NCBI GenBank assembly: GCA_025084515.1
Contig: JAJAGP010000776.1
Coordinates: 233,437 to 297,436 of the forward strand
Direction: 5' to 3'
Length of the DNA: 64,000 bases
Origin: Ancistrus triradiatus
Lineage: Eukaryota; Chordata; Actinopteri; Siluriformes; Loricariidae
Shown here: positions 12,382 through 24,600 of the stretch, piece by piece
How the letters are laid out: each line of letters begins with the position of its first letter
Numbering within the stretch: the first letter of the stretch is position 1
Translations under genes and position numbers: made by a program
The notes under the pieces: generated by a model
The model's input: only the letters and a program-made list of their open reading frames with translations
Told to the model about the DNA's origin: nothing
Database searches by the model: none

Positions 12382-15300
12382 TCATATATATACAATATAT
12401 ACACTATTTTGTTTTACAATATATATAAGAAAGACCATTAGTGAAAATGTGTTATTTTGCATTTTTCTTGATTTTGATACAATGTTTTTTTTTTTTAATC
12501 ACAAATCAAATAATTAGCAAAACCATTGGAGCTGACTCTGAAAAAGAAATTACATTACACATTACAGAAGTTAATAGTATTTAGAATGTTCCCCCTGAAA
12601 TGACATGAGCTGGCACAAACTCCACAAGTATGTGTAAAATCTGATGATGTAATCCCAACAAGATTTCTAAATATTCCAAAGAGCATCTTGTGATGTTAAT
12701 GAATACTTGTCTTTCTCTGGCTTCAAGAGCCCCTACAAATGATTCATGTGTTTAGGTCAGGGGATTGTGAAGGAAAGTCCATGACAGTCAGCACTCCTTG
12801 CTCTTCTTTGGCCATCAAGTTGTTGTTGCAAAGCTTTGAGCTCTGATTTTGGTCATTATCCTGCTGCAGTAAGAATCCATCTCCACAAAGATCCAACAAG
12901 CAGACATTTGGCCCCAACTGTAGTATAATACACTCTTTTGAAACTGGAGTAAAATTAGATAATAATCCCAACAACATTTAACACACACACACACACCGCA
13001 CCATATCAACACCGGCACAAACACAGAAACACAAGAAAAGCTTTAACCTCATTGTTTGTTTATGAGACAGATCGGTGCTGACGCATGCTGGTGATGAGGA
13101 AGTGTTAGACTTCAGTTGTGCTCCAAAGCTAGTACACTAAATAATCTCTTCCTATATAGCAAAGTACTACTGAGGGAACAGTGATGCAGTGTTATTTTGT
13201 TACAGCCATTTCTTTAGCATTGTAGTTTTTCACAGTGAGTGTGTGCTGTTTGCAGTATGAAAAATACTGTAAGCCATGGATGATGAATTCCTAAAACATT
13301 CAGAACAATAATAAGACAATTAAAACAGCGTCACCTTGCTGAATTTGTGAAATTGGACAAAGCTAATGCTAAAGCTAAATCTGCTGAGAGAGCAGAGCCA
13401 GACACAAGAGAACAGCTGCTGATATATTTCTTTAGCAGTGAAGACGTTTCCGTTATTCCATTCCATTAAGAAAAGTTAAACAAAAGTTATCTGTATGCTG
13501 TCATCTATAATTCTTGAAAAGAAAACAAATCAGCCAAAACTGGAATTGGCCAGTCATATGTTTAAAAAATCAGAATCAGCCAAGAAAATTGCAATCGGAG
13601 CATCTTCTCAGCCACTGCAAGTTCTCCTACTTAGAAAGATGAGAGAGGTGTGTAATTTTCATCATAGGTACGCTTCAACTATGAGAGACAAAATGACAAA
13701 AAAAATCCAGGAAATCACATTGTAGGATTTTTAAAGAATTTAATTGTAAATTATGGTGGAAAATAAGTATTTGGTCAAAAGCAAATTCATCAGGTCCCTC
13801 CGTGTAGTTCTGGGATTTTTGCTTAACGTTCTCATGATCATTTTGACCCCACAGGATGAGATCTTGCGTGGGGCCCCAGATTGAGGGAGATTATCAATGG
13901 ACTTGTATGTCTTCCATTTTCTTACAATTGCTCCCACAGTTGATTTCTTCACACCAACCTGCTTGCCTATTGTAGATTCACTCTTCCCAGCCTGGTGTAG
14001 GTCTATAATTTTCTTCCTGGTGTTCTTCGAGACTAGTGCTACAAAAGTGTCTAGGCTAGTAATATCTGTTCAAGCAGTGAGCATAACCTGTTTTACCAGC
14101 GACACTACATTGTAATATAGCTAGAAGTTAATCGTCACTAATTCTCACAGAAATTAAAGAATATATGGTTCAGTTTGTGCTGATGTGCCGGTTTGATGAA
14201 TAACTGGGGGCTGGTGAAGTCGTTTGACGTTAATGTGTCACATCAGTGTTTTTGGAAGTCACCGGTACAAAGGACAAAACTAAACTCTGACTATCCTGAA
14301 TGCTGGACTGAAACCATGCATACGACAGTGACTTTAACCTAAGAGGATGCATCATATATTTATTTCTTTTATATAATTTTAAATCTCCAAATACAATGTG
14401 TTTCCATATTCAGGTTTTACTGGTCCAGTCATGTGTAAGACTGAAATACTCTGTCATAAGCATGTTGGCTGACCTAAAACAGTGATGACATTTAAATCAG
14501 GGTTGAGCTGTCCCTTTGCTTGTGCATTGTTATAAACAAGCTGTGTCTTATTGTCCTAGCTTGTGTCCTGGTGTACTTTGTGAGTGAAGTATGCTATGTT
14601 GGCTGTTGGTATGCTCCTGCTACTGTAGCCGAACTGAAGCATGTTCTCTACATACAATTACCAGAATGGCATGCTCACTGGCTGAGAGAGATTGCAGGAG
14701 CATTTTATTTTGAGTGCTCTTGACACCTGATTATAAATAACTAACCAATGATTACCCTGTTGTATTAGGGTCATCCAACCAGTGTGTATTGCTTAGGTTT
14801 ACAGAACACATCAAATGGGGACCTAAACACAGGTTTGAACATTTTTGTATTGCAAAGTTGCAAATGTTTGCAAAGATGTGAGATGTACAGCCCTTGGGTG
14901 TACTTGATGAAATCAAAACAGTTATTTGGAGATGGAAGAAGCAGAGCTGTTTGTACTTTAATGGCCCGCCACAATGTGATTGAAAGATTTGGACACGCTA
15001 GATGTTCAGCCAAAGCAAGACAGAGTATCTGTGCGTACTGAGAAGGCATATTATAGCTGCTTAGAAAATCTACAAAAGGAAGTTCTGATGTATTAAATAT
15101 CAACTGGAAATCTGGGTGTCCTTTAAGATTTGACACTTTGTACACATGCAGACGTAATTATGCTGCAAGTGAATACCACATTTTGACCCCACGTAAACCT
15201 GTTAGTCAGCTGTTTACTAGATGTTACTATCAAGCAGTGTGCATGTGCGTGTGTGTGTGTGTTGGTGGCATGGCAGTGTCATGTTTATATAGCCAAATGT

Positions 15301-15918
15301 CCCCACAATGATAGAAAGTTCTGACATTTTTTAAACTTGTAGGGACATTTGGTGGTCCCCACAGGGGAAACGTTTTTTTTTTTTTTTTTTTTACAGAAAC
15401 AGTATCTTTCGTTACCTGAGGTTAAGGTTAGCGGTAAGTGTAGGTGTAGCATTGATTAGCCACAGTATTCATTCTGTCAATGTCCCCACAAGGATAGCAA
15501 GACAAACGTGTGTGTGTGTGCCTTTGACTATGAATGAGAGAGTGAGAATTTGTGTGTAGATCAAGTGTACATATCATTGCGAGGACCAAATGTCATCACA
15601 AGGATAGAACGATCTGATATTTCCACCTTATGGGACTGTGGTGGCCTAGAGGTGAAGGTCCTACTCTATGAACCAGAATGGCCAGGGTTCAAATCTCACT
15701 TCTGCCAAACTGGATAACTGACTTATATGTTAAACGTATGTTTTGCTGGTCCTCAGAAGTAAAATGGCTTTTTCGACTTTAATTTGAAAAAGCAAAAAAG
15801 CCAAAAGATTTGCTATAGGATGCTGATGTTGAGATTAAGATTAGGTGTAGGTGTAGAATTAATTATCTACAGTAATAGTATATCAGTGGAAATTCCCCAT
15901 AATGATAGAAACATAAAC

Positions 15919-15971
<53 letters not shown>

Positions 15972-18552
15972 TGTGAGCAATCTCTCCTCCAGCTTGAAGT
16001 AGTAAAGCTACTGCACAGGTGTCGAACTTGAGCCCTATAAAAGATGTAAGCCTCATTTCAGGGTCCAAAAATGTGCCATCAGTTCTATAAATTGCACAAG
16101 GACAACAGGATTGCATTGCTTTGTGTATTTCCTAGAGTAAATATTATACTTACTAGCTACCTATAAAGATGCAGAAATATAATATAAGAAAATAATATGA
16201 TACCAACCAAAGGCATATTCAGTATTCCCCTGTGCCAACTACTTATTTATTAAGGAATCAGTAAGGAGATGGTATATATCAAACAATTTAGGTAAAAATT
16301 AAGGTAGTTTGATTCAGAGTGGAGGACCCCTCGAATCGCATTATGTATAGTTTTGGTTTTAATCAGGGCAAATTTAGAGGAGTTTAAGTTGATTCTATGG
16401 TCGTTGCGTTTCTTTGTTAACTGTGCATTTAAATAGCATATCCCTTAACCCTCATTGTACCCCTCACCCTCATATCCCTTATTCCCTTCATTGTACAGTG
16501 TACAGTCAGCCACTGATTGCGCAAGTTTCCCTACTTAGAAAGATGAGAGAGGTCTGTAATTTTCATCATAGGTACACTTCAATTACGAGAGACAAAATGA
16601 GAAAATCCAGGAAATCACATTGTAGGATTTTTAAAAGAATTTAATTGTAAATTATGGTGGAAAATAAGTATTTGGTCAATAACAAAAGTTCAACTCAATA
16701 ATTTGTAAAGTAACCTTTTTTGGCAATGACAGAGGTCAAACAATTCCTGTAAGTCTTCAGCAGGTTTGCACACACTGTAGTTGGTATTTTGGCCCATTCC
16801 TCCATGCAGATCTTCTCTAGAGCAGTGATGTTTTGGGGCAACATGAACTTTCAACTCCCTCCACAAATTTTCTATGGGGTTGAGGTCTGTAGACTGGCTA
16901 GGCCACTACAGGACCTTGAAATGCTTTTTACAGTGCCAGTCCTTCGTTGCCTGAGCGGTGGTTTTTTTTTTAGATCATTGTCATGCTGGAAGACCCAGCC
17001 ACGTTCCATCTTCAATACTCTCACTGATGAAAGGAGGTTTTGGCTTAAAATTTCACGATACATGGCCCCATTCATTCTTCCCTTACCACGGATCAGTCGT
17101 CCTGTCCCCTCTGCAGAAAAACAGCCCCAAAGCATGTTGTTTCCTCCCCCATGCTTCACAGTAGGTATGGTGTTCTTGGGATGCAACTCAGCATCCTTTT
17201 TCCTCCAAACATGATGAGTTGAGTTTTTACCAAAAAGTTCTATTTTGGTTTCATCTTGACCACATGATATTCTCCCAAATCCTTTCTTCTGGATCATCCA
17301 TATGCTCTCTGGCAAACTTCAGACGGGCCTGGACATGTACTGGCTTAAGCAGGGGGACACGCCTGTCACTGGAGGATCTGAGTCCCTCTTGGCGTAGTGT
17401 GTTACTGATGGTAGCCTTTGTTACTTTCGTCCCAGCTCTCTGCAGGTCATTCATCAGGTCCCTCCGTGTAGTTCTGGGATTTTTGCTCACCGTTCTCATG
17501 ATCATTTTGACCCCACAGGATGAGATCTTGCTTGGGGCCCCAGATCGAGGGAGATTATCAATGGTCTTGTATGTCTTCCATTTTCTTACAATTGCTCCCA
17601 CAGTTGATTTCTTCACACCAACCTGCTTGTCTATTGTAGATTCACTCTTCCCAGCCTGGTGCAGGTCTATAACTTTCTTCCTGTTGTCCTTCAACAGCTC
17701 TTTGGTCTTGGCCATGGTTGAGTTTGGAGTCTGACTGTTTGAGGCTTTGGACAGGTGTCTTTTATACAGATAATGAGGCCAAACAGGTGTCATTAATACA
17801 GGTAACGAGTGGAGGACAGAAGAGCTTCTTAAATAAGAAGTTACAGGTCTGTGAGAGCCAGAAATTTTCCTTGTTTGTGGGTGACCAAATACTTATTTTC
17901 CACCATGATTTACAGTTAAATTCTTTAAAAATCCTACAATGTGATTTGTTTGAAGTGTACCTATGATGAAAATGACAGACCTCTCTCATCTTTCTAAGTA
18001 GGAGAACTTGCACAATCAGTGGCTGACTAAATACTTTTTGCCCCACTGTACATTCAGAGACCGAATTATTGATCTGTTGAATTCACTTAAAACTTGAATT
18101 AAACTTTGTTTAAAGAGTTTGATGCCGTTGTAGCCTGAGTAGAAACTGAGCTTGACACCCTGCAGGCCTGCTGTATATCGGCTCATACACCAAGGAACTA
18201 AGTCCCCCAGACATCAGCAACTTCTGGCTCGTCTCTCCTTTGTTGATCCATCGCAGAGACACTTCTGCACAATCATACATCAGACACCGGAAGAGAGGGA
18301 TGATTGATTACCCCATATCTCTGCTGCAGCCCACAATGAAGAAGCATACCTAAGAACAGAGACACACAAACACACCCGCATACACACTTTAACTGTGACT
18401 GCTGATGGCTTTGCAATGTGTTTAATTTGCAAATTTATGCTGACATTCGAAGGCACAACACAACTTGAGCTGTAGCAGTTCAGCCGGGCAGAGCACATTA
18501 TCATATTGTGCTGTATAATATGATTTCCTCAAGTGAACACTTATGACACGTG

Positions 18553-18602
<50 letters not shown>

Positions 18603-21600
18603 CTTGGGTCCTTGGTCTCCTTCTTGAAGCAAATGCATGTATTAGTGGCTCAGACAGCTCAAAAGTCAGCCAGCCCAAAAGAAATGCTAACAGTAGGAAA
18701 ATGGCAGGACACTCTGTAACAGATACTGTGTTCTTTGTTTTGTTTCTGCGTCACTGGGCTACAAAGGATCCTGCCTTTGCTTTGAAAGTAATTTGTGCAA
18801 TTAAAATTTCAGAAATATTTTATTGTAAAACACTCTTTACATTTGATTAGGTTCACTTTTAAAGCACATGAAAATATGAATGCAGAAAATCTATCTATAC
18901 ATTGTTAATTAGATACTTTAATGACATCTATAATCGATGCTGAACTCGTACGGAGTTATCTGAGCAGACTCTCAAGCACAAGGCTTTATGACTCTGGCCA
19001 TTGACAGAGTGTGTTCTGTGTTCTTGTACAATGTCTCAAACCTCATCCAAACACAATTTAGGCTTGATTCTGGTACTCAGTATCGGACCATTTCATTCCC
19101 ACATTAAATCGTCTGAAGGCGTATTTGGTGTAAAGGGTCGTTAAGCCAAAGACAGAAGAACACTAATCTATAAGTACAAGCGCATTAGCGGTCATGGTTT
19201 AAAATACTCTTGCACTGTATTTCAGTTACTTGCATACTTTATTGTCTTGTCCTCTCAGCTTGATCCTCTGAGGCTATCCCACCAGCTGGGGGTGAGACAC
19301 TAGAGTTTCAGTAAGCACAGGCAAATAGATTCACCCATGTTCACTTCAGTGTGGAAGGAGAGGGAGTGGAAAGCATGGGAGCATGTGGAGGACAGAAGGG
19401 GATGAAGCAAGCACCAATTGTAGCTGGAAAATTGTCCCCATAGGACATGTTCGGAAAAGAGCGAGTTAACATCCGGCGAGTTCTCTGCACTTTCTTTCTC
19501 CCTCCCTTCTTATGCATTTCGCATCTTTCACATTTTCCATCTATATACCCTTCTCTCATCTATTCTCTTTCCCATTGTGCTTCTCACGCTTGTGCCCGCA
19601 TTTACTGCCTCTATCCCATTTCATGCTTTCTGAGCCATAAAGTGTAAAGTGCAGGACTGGTGATTGGGAATTAAACTGAAGCCTGATTTAGACTTTCCTT
19701 TAGGCACAGGAGTGCTGCCATAAGCTAACTGATGTTCTCTCAGAGCCTGAAGAGGACCATCGGATACCATAATGTGCCATTAGGTAGTGAGAATATTCTC
19801 CTAGAAAGAGCTGGTTTCAATTTTGATGTGCTAAAGTATGTTTATTAGGGATGGGCGATATGGTTAAACTGTATAATCACAGTTCTTGATGGCTTTTTCA
19901 CAGCACATAATGTGTCACAGTGTCTGTTGACATATTTTTCCAGTAGTGCCATGTTAAATAACAAATGGCTCTAGGAACAATTAATAATAAGTCTTAGGCT
20001 ACAATTAGATTAGATATACCATTGTTTTTTAGCAAAAGTACAACGACCAAAATATAATTATTTCTCAGTTTTTAGAATACAGCCAGAAAATACAGGAAAT
20101 ACAGTGGCAAGTATTTAGTGCGACCTCCCCTTACACTTGCGCAACAGCAGCTTCTGGTGGCTTCATCAGCATGCCAAGTTGACTCTTCTACAGTAAGAAA
20201 CTTGATCAAGGATGGTCTTTTTGAAAGGGTAACAAAAATACTTTTTAGAAGGGTAACAGGGTGAAAAGATCAGTGGAAAGAGTGTTATGGAGTGGAAACC
20301 CCAAGTTTGAAATTTTGGGGTCAATGTGCAATTGCTAAACAACAAATCTAATGGAGGCCTAAGACTTTTGCACGGTGCTGTACACTGAACAGACAATTGA
20401 TAATGACTAACATCTATATCTTACATTTACAGCATTTAGCAGACGCCCTTATCCAGAGCGACTTACAATTGGTACAATCTTACAATCCAAGCAATTGTGG
20501 GTTAATGGTCTTGCTCAAGGACCCAACAGTGGTAGCTTGGCAGAGGTGGGATTTGAACCCTGGACCTTCTGGGCCAGAGACCAGTACCTTAACCACTAGG
20601 CCACCACAGTCCCATATCTTGTTACTGTTAGAAATAATGGGGATGGTCAGTGTTGATTTTCTGTATCCAAAAAAAGGTGACGTCGTCTTGCCCTTGTATT
20701 TGAGACCCATGATCCAGTCGTTTGCTTATCTGCAGCTCTTCACTATCAAGTCTGTTGTGTGTATTCCCATGTGCGTGCGTGCATTTGTGTGCAGCGGTGT
20801 TGCCTCAGCCAGTTCAGCATGTCTGCTTATAAAAAAACTTTGGCTGCCGTTACCTAGGGACACACTGTGCTGTCCCTGGTGAAAGTATCATCTGACTGGC
20901 ATACTATATGAGGTCAGATCTGAAGCAATGTGGAGGCACAGACATGACCCTGTGTCAGGAGCAAGGCCATCAAATAAGGTATAATTATATTCTGGGGGGA
21001 TCAGTCCCTTTATTTCCTTTTGATTGGGGCAATTGAAGCTCTTCCTTATACAAGCTGCCCTGTAACACAGATTTCACAGTAACTTCTATTTCTTGATCCG
21101 CGAATGGAAATCATAATGCATTTTCCATCCATAATGTGATGTGTTTCTGAGTGAAATGGTGCAAATTAGCTCAGCGTTTTTGCTTAGTGTTATCTTGGGG
21201 ATTAGGGAGAGGTGAATCCCGACATTATTGGTTAAAAATATATTTCCCTACCCCTGAAATAGTCAGGGTAGTCACAATTTGTTGCATTTTGATAGTGTCT
21301 TATGCAAAAAAAAAAAAAAAAAGATTGTATTATGAAGTATCACAGTATTTCCAGGAACATTTACATGAACTGCGGTTAGAAGACATCTTTTATTCAGAGT
21401 GTAAAGGTGTCTGCTAAAGGGCCCAACAGTGACAGCTTGGCTAATAAGTCAACATGTGAACCTTCCTATTAGTAGTTCAGCACTTAAAGCACTCAGCCAC
21501 AGTGTCTCACTGGGACATGGGCTAAAAAGCTATCTTTAGCTAGACAAAGAGATATGGTGGTTCAGAAGTAATCAGTTATCAGACTATTGACCAGAAAGAC

Positions 21601-24600
21601 CCAGCACTTCCAAGTTGCAATTCTTGGGTCCTTGGTCAAGGCCCCTCAGTTGTTTCATTTTTCCTTGTAAGATTATCTCAATTAAAGCTAAACGTAAATG
21701 CAAAGTTAATACTTCAATACGTGTAACAAGTCAAGTCAAGTCAGATTTATTTATATAGCGCTTTTTACAATGGAGCATTGTCTCAAAGCAACTTTACAAG
21801 TTTAGATTATCTCCTAATAACTACGTCCAATCCCAAATTGAGCAAGCCTAGGGTGACAGTGGCAAGGAAAAACTCCCTAGTTCTAGGAAGAAACCTTGGG
21901 AGGACCTAGACTCAAAAAGGGACCCAACCTCCTTGGGCAAACACAGCCCAAGGTGTACTTGCATTAGCCTCAAATGTCTCCCTGGTTCTTGAATTACATG
22001 CTTGAGTCACGCAACACATTTACAATGATGTTTATGACTGCGGTGTTACTAATGGGCACATTAGAATAAGCTACACTGCAAGTAGTAGGGACAATCCACA
22101 GCGTGGGTTATTTTTAGCCTAGTGGGTAATCTCTTTTAAAAGCTTTTCGGGTCCTGTCTCAAACCTGGCCGGAAATGCTAAGCCAATAAGCCTTGGGCTT
22201 CTGGCTAGCCTTGCTTCTCACTCAGAACAGAGAGAGGAGGAGTGACTCCATGCAAATGCTTGCTGGATTATTTAATAGTTCATCCCTTCAATGAGGGGGT
22301 GTTTGCTTTCCTGAATTCTAGCACTATGGCAGTTCAAATCAGTCATTTTGAACAGATGCCATGGGCCATTATCATTTGCTGGTTAAGAGACCAAATTGAA
22401 AGTGGCATGAAAATAAGTTTGAGACAAACAAGTGTTTTATGAGAGCGTAAAGGACACTTTAGTGCTAAAATCTGCATGAGCAGTTTAATGCATGCTCTTT
22501 AATATATGCCGGGTCTGACTGAGCAAGTGTATAGCCCCCAAACTATCTTGATATAAGATTAATTGTCCGTATGTGGTAAACCATCATCTCGTTCTAATGG
22601 AGTCACTGTTGATAGATTACCTAATGAAGTGTGCACATCTGTTGTAGTGGTTTATCCTTGTCATTGAAAATACTTGTGTTTAGCAGAGATTCTGCCCTCT
22701 TCATTTAGATAATGCTCAAAACTAGTTTGTCCTTGATGTTGCTGTTGGTCAGATATTGATTTCTGCTCTCGGAAAGCTCTACACGGGATTTTCAAGAAGC
22801 ACCCGCATGCGCTATATGGATACAAGATAAAACACATGTATGAAACATATGTGGCTAGCTACACTCAGCATCACCTGGGGCGCAGTCATAGAGCAGGGGA
22901 GATAGAGTGGGAAAGAGAGAGAAACCAAGGCGAAAGATAATGCATTTATTTAGTAATTTATTTCGCTTTTATGCAGCAGGATGAGGGGACAGGAGCAGAC
23001 TCTGATAAGATCATTTGCTTTCAGGTGTTTTGCTGGCTACTGTACTCAGCGTAGGGTGTAAATTGAATAGCTTGACCTTTTGCGACTGAATCAAATTGAC
23101 TGCATTTCCACAAAAATCCCGTGGTTTCAGTTACCATAGGCTTTTGATATTGGGGATGTAACCCTTTCATTTCAGACCACAAACTCAAGAGAACTGGGTA
23201 AGGCCGTAGTGGAGTGAATGCTGTTGTGCTTCAGTGCCACTGATGAGCCCGCCAGCAGCCAAACGGTCAGAGAGAGCCGGATGGTATATCCTCATAACAA
23301 GGACATGCACATGCAGAAACACACTGCAGAGGCTGGGAATGGACTGTAGTGGGCTAGTGGTTAAGGTAATTTGGGATTAGAAGGTTCAAATCCCACCTCT
23401 GCTAAGCTACCACTGTTGGGTCTTTGAGCAAGAACCCACAATTGCTTGGATTGTAAGATTGTATCAATTGTAAGTCACTCTGGATAAGGGCGTCTGCTAA
23501 ATGACAAATGTAAATGAATACATACAAACATAACAGAGCACTTGTATACACCACATAATTTCAACAAAGCATGTGTGTACTGATGTCTAATGATGAGCTT
23601 GTGTTTATATATCACTTTTTCTGCCAGCAAAAATTGTCAAGTCAGTTTAATAAAATCTTTTTTTGAGTCTTAATTTGTTGCTCTGTTAGATCAGTTTCTT
23701 TCAACAATCCCAAAGAATTTATAATGGATACCGTGTTCCATTAACATGCTGTAGCTCCACTGTGGTAATGAGATGCTGATATGATTTTAGGGGAAAACTG
23801 AATGAAAGCTATTCTAGAGAAGTCTCTTTAACAGTTGGACGATAGTTGAAAGGTGGTGGTAGCACTGCAGTTGGTTCTGTTGAAAAGTGCTATGGCTTCA
23901 TATTATTGTCAAGTGACTGATTTAAACAAGACCTTTACCAGCTGGGATAGGGCATGTTAGAAAGGCCAACAACAAAGTCTTAATATTTTGACAATGATGT
24001 ACAAATCAAATTTAGCCTACGATTATTTTTGGCAGCATGCAACGCAATAATATGAGGAAATAAAAGAAGGTACCTGTTTGTGAGAAATCAGTGGTTTATT
24101 TACATGTTTATCCAGAAGACCATAAATGTGGGGTTTTTTTTTCTAAGTACGTCTATTGCTAGTACAGACACTGATTAACATGAAAGTCTGTCTTTAGCTT
24201 AACACAGGCTCAACCTGCACTCTACAGTACTAAATATGAGGTTGAAAATGCTAATGACATCCATATAGTAGTGTGAATATAAAGTGATATTTAGTATATG
24301 CAGTTTGACATACACCAGAGAGAAGCTCAGGACAACTTTGTGTGTGTTTGAGTGAGAGAGAGAGGGAGAGAGAGAGAGAGAGAGAAGCCCAGCAACAGAG
24401 CTAAATTTGCCATTTTTCTACATCAACGAATGTAATGTAATTAGCGTAAGGCTCAACCAGACATTTTAACATAATTTTAACAACAATGGAGCTCAAAACC
24501 ACTGTGTCCTGTCCAGACTAGACCTAGAGTGCTAGTGCCGGAATACCTAATACACTATAATTCCTTTTTATAATTTCCACAGCAAGAAAACAGTACAACT

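Larger units (their letters stand above)
15290..15975. repeat. Two copies of a TG-tailed repeat, the second split by a SINE fragment
   Basis: Copy 1 (about 15293-15525) and copy 2 (about 15578-15975) share TGTCCCCACAA/TCATCACAAGGATAG blocks, a GTAGGTGTAG motif, a CCCC(A)CAA-GATAG block and a terminal TG run. Copy 2 is interrupted at about 15625-15760 by a tRNA-derived SINE fragment. Copy 1 contains a 20-base poly-T. Confidence 0.7.

Noticed and set aside
16789..17734. Open frames of 141 and 171 residues on the + strand
   Set aside because: They are antisense to the Tc1 transposase of the 16.5-18.0 kb element.
20397..20882. 161-residue open frame on the + strand
   Set aside because: Its first part is translated SINE sequence and the rest has no protein features.
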